From positions 1 to 52,624 of the forward strand of contig NZ_JAAEAA010000026.1 in the NCBI RefSeq assembly GCF_010119545.1: DNA of 52,624 nt, read 5' to 3'. Positions 18,470 through 27,750 of the stretch are shown here, piece by piece. The first letter of the stretch is position 1, and each line of letters starts with the position of its first letter. The translations under genes and the position numbers were made by a program. The DNA comes from Pontibacter fetidus (lineage in GTDB: Bacteria > Bacteroidota > Bacteroidia > Cytophagales > Hymenobacteraceae). The notes beneath the pieces are model-generated. The model did not search any database. It worked only from the letters and a program-made list of their open reading frames with translations, and was not told the origin of the DNA.

Positions 18470-19624
18470 ATGCTGGCAATGAACTACCGGGGGCCTAAGC
18501 GGGTCCGCATCGACGAAAAGCCGATGCCAGAAATAAAACACCCCCAAGATGCGATTGTGCGTGTTACGCGCTCGTGTATCTGCGGGTCCGACCTCCACTT
18601 ATACAATGGCAATGTGCCTGATACCCGCGTTGGCTCCACTTTTGGTCACGAATTTACAGGTATAGTTGAAGAAATTGGCTCGGAGGTTACCAAACTTAAA
18701 GTAGGCGACCACGTGATCGTTCCGTTCAATATTTCGTGCGGGCAATGCGCTTTCTGTAAGCAGGAACTATATGGCAACTGCCACGAAGCTAACCCGGAAG
18801 CAACGGCGGTGGGGGCCATATTTGGTTACTCACATACCGCAGGTGGCTACAATGGCGGTCAGGCAGAATATGTGCGTGTGCCATACGCTAACGTAGGCCC
18901 AACCGTAATACCAGAGGGCATGGACCCTGACGATGCCGTGTTATTGACTGACGTGGTGCCAACCGGTTACCAGGCCGCCGAAATGGCAGGTATACAGAAA
19001 GGCGACACCGTGCTGATATTCGGGGCCGGACCGATAGGTATTATGGCTGCAAAATGTTCGTGGCTGTTTGGCGCGGGTCGCGTAATTGTGTTGGATAAGG
19101 AAGAGTACAGACTGGAGTTTGCCCGCAACTATGCCGACTGCGAAGCTTATAACTTTGAAGAAATGGATGACCCGGTTTTATGGGCTAAAAAGCAGACCGA
19201 CTGGATGGGTGCCGATGTGTGCATAGATGCTGTTGGGGCAGAGGCCGCAGGTAACGTTATGCAGACTATAACCGGACGTAAGTTGCTGTTACAGGCTGGT
19301 TCGGCTACGGCCCTGCACTGGGCTATAAACTCCGTTAAAAAAGGAGGTATAGTATCTATAGTTGGCGTTTACGGACCTACTGATAACCTGGTGCCGATAG
19401 GCAATGTGCTGAACAAAGGCCTGACAATACGAGCCAACCAGGCCTCCGTAAAACGATTGCTCCCGCGCTTGATAGAACATGTGCAGAATGGTGTCATCAA
19501 TCCGAAAGGCCTGATCACGCACCGCATACCGTTAGAGGATGTAGCAGATGGCTACCGCATGTTCTCTGAAAAACTGGACAACTGTATCAAAACTGTTCTT
19601 ATTCCACCATCAGCCAGAATGTAA
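18470..19624 (+). CDS. Zinc-dependent alcohol/formaldehyde dehydrogenase-like protein
   Basis: A medium-chain dehydrogenase of 384 residues, closest in layout to glutathione-independent formaldehyde and threonine-type dehydrogenases. Seen: catalytic zinc Cys in SCICGSDLHLYNG, GHEFTGIVEEIG with the zinc-binding His, four structural-zinc cysteines in CGQCAFCKQELYGNC, and the Rossmann loop FGAGPIGIMAAK near 185. It would oxidise an alcohol or aldehyde adduct using NAD(P)+. The next gene begins 10 bases after its stop, so the two are probably one operon closed by the terminator at 20144. Confidence 0.92.
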   Translation: MLAMNYRGPKRVRIDEKPMPEIKHPQDAIVRVTRSCICGSDLHLYNGNVPDTRVGSTFGHEFTGIVEEIGSEVTKLKVGDHVIVPFNISCGQCAFCKQELYGNCHEANPEATAVGAIFGYSHTAGGYNGGQAEYVRVPYANVGPTVIPEGMDPDDAVLLTDVVPTGYQAAEMAGIQKGDTVLIFGAGPIGIMAAKCSWLFGAGRVIVLDKEEYRLEFARNYADCEAYNFEEMDDPVLWAKKQTDWMGADVCIDAVGAEAAGNVMQTITGRKLLLQAGSATALHWAINSVKKGGIVSIVGVYGPTDNLVPIGNVLNKGLTIRANQASVKRLLPRLIEHVQNGVINPKGLITHRIPLEDVADGYRMFSEKLDNCIKTVLIPPSARM

Positions 19625-19634
19625 TTAACTTGTC

Positions 19635-20132
19635 ATGGAAAATACACCAGAAAAATTTAAGCATATAAAAGGATGGGGGATAGACGCCGATCCGAAGAAT
19701 GACCCGACCTACCCGATGAAGCGCCGCACCAACGAGGAGCACAAAGGCTATTCGTGGGAGCGCCCAACCCAGCAACCGATAAATATTGAAGTGCTGCACT
19801 CCAACGAAAGACCAAATGTAACGGCCGTTTTCGGAGAATCGGTACCCCCATCGGGGCTTAGCGGCATGATCAGGCGGTTTGCCTTTAAGTACAGCGAGAA
19901 CAGTTACCTGCACTGGCTACCGCTGCTGGTAGCAGACCGCGTAAATGTGGTAGAAGGTATTGTAGAAGACTTTGCAGGTGGCAAAGTACCTAACATTTTT
20001 GCGGAGAAAGGCTATATGGCCGAATGGAAGCATAACCGCACCGGCCTGCTTACCAAAATGGCTGTAGTTGCTGCTATTACTGCCGCAGGTGTAATGTTGC
20101 TTGTGCGTAAAGATGATGATGACGAATATTAA
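19635..20132 (+). CDS. Hypothetical membrane-anchored partner of the zinc dehydrogenase
   Basis: 165 residues. The N-terminal two thirds are soluble with many Pro, Asn and Trp residues (GWGIDADPKNDPTYPMKR, HKGYSWERPTQQP); the C-terminus has one membrane helix (MAVVAAITAAGVMLLV, about 141-156) and a charged KDDDDEY tail. The GGKVPNIFAEKGYMAEWKHN stretch looks conserved but names no family I know. The 10-base spacing to the dehydrogenase gene and the shared terminator suggest joint function, for instance tethering or redox partnering (inference). Confidence 0.7.
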   Translation: MENTPEKFKHIKGWGIDADPKNDPTYPMKRRTNEEHKGYSWERPTQQPINIEVLHSNERPNVTAVFGESVPPSGLSGMIRRFAFKYSENSYLHWLPLLVADRVNVVEGIVEDFAGGKVPNIFAEKGYMAEWKHNRTGLLTKMAVVAAITAAGVMLLVRKDDDDEY

Positions 20133-20143
20133 TTGATGATGTG

Positions 20144-20182
20144 AAAAAAGAGGCAGCCCTGCAAAAGGCTGCCTCTTTTTTG
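20144..20182. terminator. Strong terminator
   Basis: Stem AAAAAAGAGGCAGCC / GGCTGCCTCTTTTTT with a short loop, immediately after the dehydrogenase operon; T-runs on both strands. Confidence 0.88.
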
Positions 20183-20280
20183 CTTAAAAGGCAAGACATC
20201 TGTATCATTCAAGTTTCACATCCTTTTGCTACAGCTCTAGTTGCCACAATCTATAGTTGCGATGGCTTTCATCTACACAT

Positions 20281-22839
20281 TCACGAACTATAGTTCTCTG
20301 GATTTTCAAGTATCTCTTTTAAAAACGGGGCTGTTTTGCTCTTCTTGGATCTGGCGACTTGTGCCGGGGTGCCTGCAGCTATCACCTTGCCACCTTCTTC
20401 GCCGGCGCCCGGGCCTATATCTATCACCCAGTCGCTGCTGGCTACTACGCGCATGGTATGTTCTACCACTATAACGGTATTGCCGGCCTCTACCAGGTTG
20501 TCGAGTTGTACCATCAGTTTCTCCACATCAGCGGGGTGCAGGCCAGTGGTAGGTTCATCCAGAATGTAAAGTGTGTTGCCGCGTTGTGCCCGTTGTAATT
20601 CTGTGGCCAGTTTTATGCGCTGTGCCTCGCCACCCGATAGTTCTGTAGCCGGTTGCCCCAGTCTCAGATAGCCCAGGCCAACTTCCCGCAGCACGGTTAA
20701 GGCACGGTTTATAGTTGGCTCCTCATCAAAAAATTCCCAGGCGCTGTCTACAGTCATGTTCAATACTTCGGCTATGTTCTTGTCACGGTAGGTTACTTCC
20801 AGTGTTTTGGCGTTATAGCGGGCTCCGTGGCAAACAGGGCAGGGAGCGTACACACTTGGCAAAAAGAGCAATTCCACCATCACAAAGCCTTCGCCCTGGC
20901 AGTTTTCGCAACGGCCCTTTGCCACATTAAATGAAAAACGACCAGCATCATACCTTCTTTTCTTAGCCATCGGGGTAGCTGCAAACAACTTCCGGACATG
21001 ATCGAAAAGGCCGGTATACGTAGCCATATTGGAGCGGGGCGTGCGGCCAATCGGTTTCTGGTCTACGCGCACCAGGCGTTTTATACTTTCCATCCCTGCG
21101 GTTATGTAGCCACCGGTTTGCTGTGGTTCGGCTCGTTCCAGGGCATCGGTCTCTTCTTCCTCTGTATCCAACGTATGGCCTAAATGCTCTGCTACCAGCT
21201 CTACTAACACCTGGCTTACCAAACTGGATTTACCAGAGCCCGAAACCCCGGTAACGGTCGTCAAAACACCCAGCGGAAAGTCGGCATCCAGGTTAAGCAA
21301 ATTGTTACGTGTTACACCGCTCAGGCGCAGCCAGCCCATAGGGTTGCGGGGCGTACGCTGTGGCAATGCTGTTTTTCCGAAAAGATAATCCGAAGTTTTA
21401 GATGTTGTGACGTTTTGTAATTCATCCGGCGGGCCACTGAAAAGTATTTGTCCTCCTTTCTCGCCTGCATCAGGTCCCACATCAACCAGCCAATCCGCAT
21501 GCCGGATCACATCCAGGTTATGCTCAACTATAAACAACGAATTACCAGCTTTTTTCAGTCCTTCCAGTGCTTTCAACAGGGCTAACGTATCGGAGGGATG
21601 CAGGCCCGCAGAAGGTTCATCGAGCACATATACCACCCCAAACAAATGCGAGTAAAGTTGTGTGGCAAGTCGCAGACGCTGCAATTCGCCCGGCGATAGG
21701 GTGGGAGTGCTGCGTTCCAGCGACAAATAACCAAGGCCAAGGTCCAGCAGAACAGTGATGCGTGCACAGAGATCTTCGGCAATGCGTTGGGCAACTATAG
21801 TTTGTTCGGGATGTTCGGCTTCCTGTTTTTTATGGCCGGTTGCTTTTCCTTCGGCAAAGGGTTTAAGAATAGTTTCTACCCGTTTTAATGGTAACCGCGA
21901 CAGTTCTGTAATATCATACCCGGCAAACTTAACCGACAACGATTCCGGGCGCAGGCGCTTGCCCTGGCAGGTGGGGCAATCGGTGCTTAGCATGTACTGC
22001 ATTACCCGTTTTTTCATCAGCGGGCTGTTGGTATTGGCAAAAGTATGGAACACATGGCGGCGGGCACTGGTAAATGTACCCATATAGTTCGGTTCTTCTT
22101 TCCGTTTTAAGGCGCGCTGGGTTTGCTCGGGAGTATAGCCCGGATAAACAGGCACTACCGGCTGGTCTTCGGTAAACAATATCCAGTCTCGGTCTTTCTG
22201 TGGTAAGTCGCGCCATGGGCGGTCTACATCATAACCCAATGTAACCAATATGTCGCGTTGGTTCTGGCCACCCCAGGCAGTAGGCCAGGCGGCAATGGCA
22301 CGGTCCCGTATTGTCAGAGAATCATCCGGTACCATCGACTTTTCAGTTACTTCATAAATGCGGCCCAGGCCGTGGCAGGTAGGGCAGGCACCTTCTGCGG
22401 TGTTAGGTGAGAAAGCTTCGGCATAAATTATCCCCTGGCCCGGAGGGTAATCGCCGGCTCGGGAATACAACATGCGCACCAGGTTAGAGAGCGTGGTAAC
22501 ACTACCTACAGAAGAGCGCGTAGTAGGTGTGCCACGCTGTTGCTGCAGGGCAATAGCAGGCGGCAATCCCTCAATGGCATCTACTTCGGGCACGGCCATC
22601 TGGTGAAACAACCTGCGGGCATAAGGAGAAACAGACTCCAGGTAACGGCGTTGCGCTTCGGCGTAAAGGGTACCAAAAGCCAGCGACGATTTACCTGAAC
22701 CCGAAACACCGGTAAAAACCACCAAAGCATCGCGGGGAACGGTCAGGTCAATATTTTTGAGATTGTGTTCGCGTGCGCCGCGTACGGTTACAAAGCCTGT
22801 AAAGGTAGTTTGTTTCGCAGTAGCTGTGTCTTTTGCCAT
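20281..22839 (-). CDS. UvrA2-like excinuclease ATPase (class II UvrA)
   Basis: 852 residues, a duplicated ABC ATPase of the UvrA family. Seen: Walker [20 protein letters not shown] near 44, signature [15 protein letters not shown] and [11 protein letters not shown], second Walker [12 protein letters not shown], a zinc module CENCQGEGF...CPVCHG, then [15 protein letters not shown] and [12 protein letters not shown]. The length is about 90 residues below canonical UvrA, as in class II UvrA proteins (UvrA2/DrrC type) that lack the UvrB-binding domain and are linked to tolerance of DNA-binding drugs rather than core repair. The last codons (ENYSS) are formed by an exact AACTATAGTT (20286-20295). 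No UvrB or UvrC gene nearby. Confidence 0.9.
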   Translation of the reverse strand: MAKDTATAKQTTFTGFVTVRGAREHNLKNIDLTVPRDALVVFTGVSGSGKSSLAFGTLYAEAQRRYLESVSPYARRLFHQMAVPEVDAIEGLPPAIALQQQRGTPTTRSSVGSVTTLSNLVRMLYSRAGDYPPGQGIIYAEAFSPNTAEGACPTCHGLGRIYEVTEKSMVPDDSLTIRDRAIAAWPTAWGGQNQRDILVTLGYDVDRPWRDLPQKDRDWILFTEDQPVVPVYPGYTPEQTQRALKRKEEPNYMGTFTSARRHVFHTFANTNSPLMKKRVMQYMLSTDCPTCQGKRLRPESLSVKFAGYDITELSRLPLKRVETILKPFAEGKATGHKKQEAEHPEQTIVAQRIAEDLCARITVLLDLGLGYLSLERSTPTLSPGELQRLRLATQLYSHLFGVVYVLDEPSAGLHPSDTLALLKALEGLKKAGNSLFIVEHNLDVIRHADWLVDVGPDAGEKGGQILFSGPPDELQNVTTSKTSDYLFGKTALPQRTPRNPMGWLRLSGVTRNNLLNLDADFPLGVLTTVTGVSGSGKSSLVSQVLVELVAEHLGHTLDTEEEETDALERAEPQQTGGYITAGMESIKRLVRVDQKPIGRTPRSNMATYTGLFDHVRKLFAATPMAKKRRYDAGRFSFNVAKGRCENCQGEGFVMVELLFLPSVYAPCPVCHGARYNAKTLEVTYRDKNIAEVLNMTVDSAWEFFDEEPTINRALTVLREVGLGYLRLGQPATELSGGEAQRIKLATELQRAQRGNTLYILDEPTTGLHPADVEKLMVQLDNLVEAGNTVIVVEHTMRVVASSDWVIDIGPGAGEEGGKVIAAGTPAQVARSKKSKTAPFLKEILENPENYSS

Positions 22840-22996
22840 GTGGTTATGTGTGCTAATTCCGGCTGTTTTTTAGTACCTATAGTTCTAATCTGCCGTCCGG
22901 TAATTTACTGCAACTAGCCTATAATAGTTAGATGAGCTATAGTTTCAATTTTATGCTTTTGGTTTCGGTGTGGGCGATAGTTTAAACTATAGCTAT

Positions 22997-23033
22997 AAAA
23001 AAGGCATACCACCGAAGTAATATGCCTCTTTAA
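22997..23033 (-). terminator. Terminator of the alpha/beta hydrolase gene
   Basis: Stem AAAAGGCATA / TATGCCTCTTT, between the hydrolase stop and the UvrA2 promoter region; acts for minus-strand transcripts. Confidence 0.65.
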
Positions 23034-23050
23034 ATGACAGAACAGAATAG

Positions 23051-24121
23051 TTACTTTTTAGTCATAGCACCGCTGTCTACATCCTTTATAAACTTAACAA
23101 TACCGGCAAAGTAGGTTTTCTGGTCATCATACATCGCCATGTGGCTACCGTTGGGGCAATACAGGTAGCGCCCGCTCGGGAACTGGGTAGACATCCATTC
23201 CATATACTTTGGGTCCATGGTGTCGTGCTGGGCGCCTATAGTTAAGGTTGGTACTTTTATTTTTGGCAGATCTTTGGAACGATCCCAGTTTTTGAGGGAG
23301 GCATTACCACGCAAACCGAATTCGCTCGGCCCCTGCATCTGCACATAAATGGTCTGGTTCATGTGGTTAAACATTCGCAGCACCGGGTCAGGCCATTCTT
23401 CCAGCGGCATACGGAGAGCATGTTTGGTATAAAAGTTCGGCATCAGCAGCTCCATGTAACGCGGGTTCGTGAAGTCGTTTTTAGCCTCTATCTGCTTTAT
23501 TTCGGCCAGCACTTTCGGGTCCATTTGTGGGCCCAGCACTTCATCGGCATACTTGTTATAAGCCGGCACGCTGGCTACCATGTTCGATATGATCAGGCCT
23601 TTCAGGTTGTCCTGATACTTCAGGGCATACTCCGTCGCCAGAATGCCGCCCCACGAGTGGCCCAGCAGGTAAAAGTTAGTCTTGTCCAGGTTCAGGGCTT
23701 TGCGTACCTGTTCTACTTCTTCTACAAAGCGGGCATTGTTCCAGAGGCTGGTATCGTTTGGCTGGTCGCTGTAATGTGAGCCCAGTTGGTCGTAATAATA
23801 ATATTCGATGCCTTCTTTGGGCAGGTAGCTGTCAAAACACTCAAATGCCTCGTGGGTACCGCCAGGTCCGCCGTGCAACAACAACACCTTCATGGTCGGG
23901 TTGTTGCCGACGCGCTTGGTCCAGACATAAAATTCGCCTTTCGGGGTGTTGATCTTTATCCTGCGGGCGCCTCCACTTAGTTCATCTGGTTTCCCGGAAT
24001 AATCAAGGTAATCAATGGTTTGGGCGGTGCTGTTTTCTGATGCAGTGGAGTCGGAAGAGGAAGTACACCCCTGCAGCAGGAAGAATAGGCAGACAAGCCA
24101 GCATGGTAAAATGTTTTTCAT
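23051..24121 (-). CDS. Proline iminopeptidase-family alpha/beta hydrolase, lipoprotein
   Basis: 356 residues. A lipoprotein signal with Cys near 19 (FFLLQGCTSSSD) anchors the enzyme outside the cytoplasm. The fold is alpha/beta hydrolase of the S33 peptidase type: oxyanion motif LLHGGPGGTHEAF, nucleophile elbow LGHSWGGILATEYAL, acid in GAQHDTMDP and catalytic His in PNGSHMAMYDD. It would remove N-terminal proline or hydrolyse a related small substrate in the periplasm. A cytoplasmic location is usual for the family, so export is notable. Gene is isolated. Confidence 0.9.
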   Translation of the reverse strand: MKNILPCWLVCLFFLLQGCTSSSDSTASENSTAQTIDYLDYSGKPDELSGGARRIKINTPKGEFYVWTKRVGNNPTMKVLLLHGGPGGTHEAFECFDSYLPKEGIEYYYYDQLGSHYSDQPNDTSLWNNARFVEEVEQVRKALNLDKTNFYLLGHSWGGILATEYALKYQDNLKGLIISNMVASVPAYNKYADEVLGPQMDPKVLAEIKQIEAKNDFTNPRYMELLMPNFYTKHALRMPLEEWPDPVLRMFNHMNQTIYVQMQGPSEFGLRGNASLKNWDRSKDLPKIKVPTLTIGAQHDTMDPKYMEWMSTQFPSGRYLYCPNGSHMAMYDDQKTYFAGIVKFIKDVDSGAMTKK

Positions 24122-24201
24122 GTTTCTATAGTTTGAGGTGAGGGCAAATCAAAGTAAATATAGCATTTTAAAGTAATTAATTACCAGTCATACTACCTCC
24201 A

Positions 24202-24217
24202 AACTATAGCTATAGTT
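24202..24217. repeat. Doubled CTATAG motif forming a perfect 16-base palindrome
   Basis: AACTATAGCTATAGTT: two half-overlapping copies of the dispersed motif join into one perfect palindrome between the hydrolase start and the VLRF1 gene end. Confidence 0.9.
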
Positions 24218-24238
24218 GCCAGCTTAGCCTACCTTGGT

Positions 24239-25018
24239 TTACCATTCCATTTCGTCCTCTTCATCCTGCAAGTAAACATCCGGTTCCTCATCAAATTCTT
24301 CCTCGCTATAGTTGCTTTCTGTTTCATCATCGTCCGGTAAGAAGTCGCCCAGTTCAGCGGTAAGCTCGTTAACTATAGCTTGCTGCGTTTCGTCATAGAT
24401 CAGTTCACCGCGCTGCAGAAAACGGTTGGCATCCAGCAGTACTTCGTAAATGGGGGTATGAATGTGTTTGGGTATTTTAAAAAGCCTGGGGTCGTGCTTA
24501 TCAAAAGGCGTTGCTACTTTAGAACCGAATAAATATGGGATAAGGGTTTTAGAGCAACTGATGGCGATTCGGTGCACTTCATGGTCCTCAAAATAATCCT
24601 GCAACCGGCCGTTAATATTCTCAAAAAACTCCACCGTTTCACCTAAACGAACCCTCGAGCCAGCTCTTGATTTACCTTTGGTTTTCAGGTATTTGATCTG
24701 GCTTTTGCCCTGCTTTTTACGCACCATGTACGAACGGTACACTTTGTGGTCCAGGTTACGGCCGTTCTCAAAATAACCCAGCGCACAGTTACCCGATTGT
24801 ATCAGCAGAATTACATAATTAACCTGTAGGCTACTGTCGTTTGAACTGGCAGCAGGGGCTAGTACCGTGATGGGCAAGCGAAAGTATAGCTGCTCGTTGC
24901 CGGCGGCATCGAGTAGGGCAAGCCGGTGCTTTTCGGGGTCGTAAGTGGTGGGTATGCTTTTGGCCTGGATAATACGAAGCAGATCGGCAGCTTTAGCAGT
25001 AGGTAAAAGGCGGTTCAT
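24239..25018 (-). CDS. Bacteroidetes Vms1-like release factor (bVLRF1)
   Basis: 259 residues. The core (about 60-165) matches the VLRF1 domain of the Vms1/ANKZF1 peptidyl-tRNA hydrolase family: RSYMVRKKQGKSQ at 95-107 parallels the eukaryotic RRKQGGSQ loop, with Gln107 as the candidate catalytic residue, followed by SRAGSRVRLGETVEFFENIN at 117-136. Eukaryotic homologues cleave the peptidyl-tRNA ester on stalled large subunits. A C-terminal acidic tail (EEEFDEEPDVYLQDEEDEMEW) follows. It is cytoplasmic and probably acts in ribosome rescue or nascent-chain release; this function is inferred from the family. No RqcH or other rescue gene lies beside it. Confidence 0.78.
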   Translation of the reverse strand: MNRLLPTAKAADLLRIIQAKSIPTTYDPEKHRLALLDAAGNEQLYFRLPITVLAPAASSNDSSLQVNYVILLIQSGNCALGYFENGRNLDHKVYRSYMVRKKQGKSQIKYLKTKGKSRAGSRVRLGETVEFFENINGRLQDYFEDHEVHRIAISCSKTLIPYLFGSKVATPFDKHDPRLFKIPKHIHTPIYEVLLDANRFLQRGELIYDETQQAIVNELTAELGDFLPDDDETESNYSEEEFDEEPDVYLQDEEDEMEW

Positions 25019-25428
25019 AAGCAGTGGAATAATACTGGCAGGTTAGCTTTGTAAAGATACGGTAAAGGTTCGTGCAGCACTTGTTTGATCATAGTTGGTA
25101 AGTCAAATTAGGTGAAGTAAACGCAGCCATGATCTGGTTCGCCAGGTGAACTATAGTTGTGTAAATCTAACCATTTGCCGGCATCTTTTTCATCCCATCT
25201 GCTGTACTTATTGCCTGTTTTATAGTTGTACAGGCTGGTTAAATTTTCTGATTGTGTGTCTTGCTTTAACCAGTTCGGCTATAATTCTATAGTAGCTATA
25301 GCACTCAGTGCGCTAAGTATAAATCTTTAAATAGCGCAGCGAGTATAATGTTTTGAAACGTGTGGCTTACTACGCAGCCAATGATAGTTTAAATCAGCAT
25401 TCTATACTTTAAATACATTTTTCAGGGG
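25019..25428. other. Divergent intergenic region
   Basis: 410 bases between two divergent genes. Contains an exact AACTATAGTT (25149-25158), two closely spaced CTATAG copies (25287-25292 and 25296-25301) and a GCACTCAGTGC partial palindrome just after them. No gene or clear promoter box is evident. Confidence 0.5.
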
Positions 25429-26196
25429 ATGGCATCAAATGCTACAAGGCCAACTATACTTTCCGGCATAAGCACTTTTCTGTTGCTTACAGGGTTTTTG
25501 CTGCTGAGTAGTACAACGGCAAATGCGCAGGTTATTTATAGAGGAGGCTCGGATGTGCAGTTGCTTTACGGGCGCAACCTAATCCAGAAAGGCGACCTGG
25601 CAACTATAACCGTAGAGCATTTCGGGGACTATGGCGCTTTCGAGCATTTTGGCTTCACGGATCTTTCCAATGATGTAAGCCTGAAAAGCCCGGACATGTA
25701 CCTGGAATATTACCCGAAAGTAAGCCTTGGCCGCGCTACAGGCACCGAATTTAAATTTGGCCCCATCAGCGATGTGTTGCTGGGAGCAGGTATAAACGTA
25801 CTGTTTGGTGGCCCCGAAGATTTTTTTGCATACCTGGTTGGTCCGGCCTTTAAGTTTGGGGTGCCGGGCCTGCTGCAACTCGAAACCTATTACTATAAAC
25901 AGCACGGCGCAGCTTATAACGGCACCTATCAGCTAACCCCAAGCTGGGACATACCACTTGCATTTTCTGAAACTGTACAGTTCCGGTTCCGGGGCTTTAT
26001 GGATTTTATTGGAGACAGAGGACCGGGCAGCACGCAGTACCTTACACAACCCCAATTATTGCTGGATCTGGGTGCGATCAAAAGTAAACCTGGCAAGGTA
26101 TACTTCGGGTCGGAATGGCGTTACTGGAACAATGTGGCCGGCATCAAAGACCTCGACGAATCTATACTGCAGGCTAACCTGCTCTTCAACCTCTAA
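25429..26196 (+). CDS. Tsx-like/DUF5020 outer-membrane channel protein
   Basis: 255 residues with a signal peptide (hydrophobic FLLLTGFLLLSSTTANAQ, cleavage near 33) and a beta-barrel built from amphipathic strands: DVQLLYGRNL, ATITVEHFGDYGAFEHFGF, LQLETYYYKQ, FRFRGFMDFIGDRG and KVYFGSEWRYWNN. The pattern matches nucleoside-specific channel-like (Tsx/DUF5020) proteins of Bacteroidetes outer membranes. Substrate is not shown by the sequence. It starts at an ATG preceded by CAGGGG, one of the few Shine-Dalgarno-like stretches here, and is convergent with truA, ending 10 bases from it. Confidence 0.8.
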   Translation: MASNATRPTILSGISTFLLLTGFLLLSSTTANAQVIYRGGSDVQLLYGRNLIQKGDLATITVEHFGDYGAFEHFGFTDLSNDVSLKSPDMYLEYYPKVSLGRATGTEFKFGPISDVLLGAGINVLFGGPEDFFAYLVGPAFKFGVPGLLQLETYYYKQHGAAYNGTYQLTPSWDIPLAFSETVQFRFRGFMDFIGDRGPGSTQYLTQPQLLLDLGAIKSKPGKVYFGSEWRYWNNVAGIKDLDESILQANLLFNL

Positions 26197-26206
26197 GCGT
26201 GTATTT

Positions 26207-27013
26207 CTATAGTTGCTGCCAGCTATCCTCAGCCAGGTTCTGAACGGTAGTAAACAAGCTGCGTGGAGGAATATCAAGGTAAGGATAGGTAACTTTGGAC
26301 AGGTATAACCCCTGCGGGTAGGCTGGGGTCAGGTGTTTGGGTGCATTTTCCAAGGCCAGGTAACTTTCAAATTCAGCTACGCTGAGCTTGCCTGTTCCTA
26401 CTTTCAGCAACTGCCCAACTATAATCCGGATCATACGGCTCAGGTAACGGTTCGCAGAGATATTAAAGCGCAGCCTGTCGCCGGTTTCATCTATAAACCA
26501 GCTAGCTTCTGTTACAAGGCAATTGGTGCTATCGTGGTCGGCAGGTGTGAGGCATAAATTACGGAAGTCGGTATACTGTGGGAGTAGGGCAGAAGCTGCC
26601 CGTATGGCATCCAGGTCCAGGTCTTGTAAAAAGTATAAAGCACTTACATGGCTCAGAAACGGGTCTTTACGAGTATGGATAAAGTAGTCGTAGCTTCGCT
26701 GGAAGGCATCAAAACGGGCATGTGGCAACCCTTCCATCGGTATAATATCAAACACAGCAATATCCTCGGGCAGTACCTTGTTCAACCTGAAAAGCATATC
26801 AAACTCCCAGGCCTCTGCCACATCCAGGTGAAAAAAGAACTGGGTGGCATGCACACCCGCATCCGTACGTCCGCAACCAACTATAGCCACCGGCATCTTC
26901 AGGATTTTTGCCAGGCAGCCCTCTATTACTTCCTGCACACCAACACCATACGGGTGCCGCTGCCAGCCTTTATAGTTGGTGCCCTTATACCCGATATGGA
27001 AGAAATAACGCAA
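26207..27013 (-). CDS. truA: tRNA pseudouridine synthase TruA
   Basis: 268 residues. TruA converts U38-U40 of the anticodon stem to pseudouridine. Seen: N-terminal YFFHIGYKGTNYKGWQRHP, the catalytic loop VGCGRTDAGVHATQF with the Asp nucleophile near 52, FDAFQRSYDYFI near 130 and the C-terminal RYLSRMIRIIVGQLLKVGTG helix. Size and motif order are those of complete bacterial TruA. It is cytoplasmic. The stop lies 10 bases from the convergent channel gene with no intervening terminator. Confidence 0.95.
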   Translation of the reverse strand: MRYFFHIGYKGTNYKGWQRHPYGVGVQEVIEGCLAKILKMPVAIVGCGRTDAGVHATQFFFHLDVAEAWEFDMLFRLNKVLPEDIAVFDIIPMEGLPHARFDAFQRSYDYFIHTRKDPFLSHVSALYFLQDLDLDAIRAASALLPQYTDFRNLCLTPADHDSTNCLVTEASWFIDETGDRLRFNISANRYLSRMIRIIVGQLLKVGTGKLSVAEFESYLALENAPKHLTPAYPQGLYLSKVTYPYLDIPPRSLFTTVQNLAEDSWQQL

Positions 27014-27122
27014 GTTGTTTGGTTAGATTTTAGTGCTCAAAACAGGCTTACAAGTTACCATACTTTTCCGTAGAAAATGCCATGCGCTACAGCATACAAA
27101 TGAATGATGAGAAACACGTCAG

Positions 27123-27153
27123 AAAGTCCCCCTTTGAAGGGGGTAGGGGGATG
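27123..27153 (+). repeat. G-rich hairpin repeat, family A, left copy
   Basis: AAAGTCCCCCTTTGAAG plus GGGGTAGGGGGATG: a short C5/G5 hairpin followed by a second G-run tail. It lies 24 bases before the DUF559 start and is matched in inverted orientation at 27588-27622; further copies are at 27720-27750 and 33261-33291. Confidence 0.85.
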
Positions 27154-27176
27154 ATGAAATGCATCAAGCTTAAACT

Positions 27177-27542
27177 ATGAAACAAAACAACAACTATAAC
27201 AAGAACCTGAAGACTTTTGCCCGAAAGTTAAGAACAGAATCTACCAAAGCTGAAATCCGGTTGTGGTGCGAGTTACTAAGCAAGGGTAAAACAGGCTATA
27301 CGTTCCTTCGCCAGCGACCCATAGGCAACTACATCGCAGACTTTATGTGCAAAGAGTTAAAGCTGATCATAGAGGTAGATGGGTACTCGCATAATTTTAA
27401 AACGGTAGAAGATGTAAAGAGGGATAATGAATTGTATCAACTTGGATTTATAACGCTCAGATTTTCGGATGAAGAAGTAATAAAAGATCTGCCAAATGTA
27501 GAGCGGATTATTGTGGCATATATCGAGAATCATCATATTTAA
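27177..27542 (+). CDS. DUF559 endonuclease-like protein (Vsr/PD-(D/E)xK fold), copy 1
   Basis: 121 residues, DUF559 family. Seen: an N-terminal basic helix region (LKTFARKLRTESTKAEIRLW), FLRQRPIGNYIADF with the likely metal-binding Asp, then KLIIEVDGYSH (Glu-x-Asp) and a LGFITLRFSDEEV strand: the order of restriction-endonuclease-fold mismatch (Vsr-like) nucleases. Cellular role of this family is unknown. The ATG is in a TTAAACTATG context. The gene is enclosed by inverted copies of the family A hairpin repeat, which suggests a mobile or selfish unit rather than a housekeeping gene. A second, divergent copy with its own repeat family lies at 42524-42880. Confidence 0.88.
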   Translation: MKQNNNYNKNLKTFARKLRTESTKAEIRLWCELLSKGKTGYTFLRQRPIGNYIADFMCKELKLIIEVDGYSHNFKTVEDVKRDNELYQLGFITLRFSDEEVIKDLPNVERIIVAYIENHHI

Positions 27543-27587
27543 TCATCGGCGAAATAACTCGCTGATGTAAATTCTGTAAGTGTAAAA

Positions 27588-27622
27588 CATCCCCCTGCCC
27601 CCTTCAAAGGGGGACTTTTTTT
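27588..27622 (-). repeat. Family A hairpin repeat, right inverted copy; also a terminator
   Basis: CATCCCCCTGCCCCC followed by TTCAAAGGGGGAC and a T7 run. It is the reverse complement of the left copy, so the two face each other across the DUF559 gene. On the plus strand the hairpin plus T-run would also terminate DUF559 transcription. Confidence 0.85.
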
Positions 27623-27719
27623 GTCATCCTGAAGGATCTTGTGGGGCTCTAGTAAAAGCCTGCTTTCCTGATTCCAAGTTTCTTTAAAGCATGGAATTAT
27701 TTAAAAATATGCATTGCAG

Positions 27720-27750
27720 AAAGTCCCCCTTTGAAGCGGGTAGGGGGATG
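27720..27750 (+). repeat. Family A hairpin repeat, solitary copy with one mismatch
   Basis: Same sequence as the left copy except a G-to-C change in the second stem arm (GAAGCGGG), so its hairpin is weakened. No nuclease gene accompanies it. Confidence 0.8.

Noticed and set aside
20281..22839. Canonical nucleotide-excision UvrA
   Set aside because: The protein is about 90 residues shorter than canonical UvrA and fits class II (UvrA2-like), so a core repair role was not assigned.
27123..27750. Repeated G-rich hairpins as a CRISPR-like array
   Set aside because: Copies are inverted and irregularly spaced, with a gene between them; no cas genes in the window.
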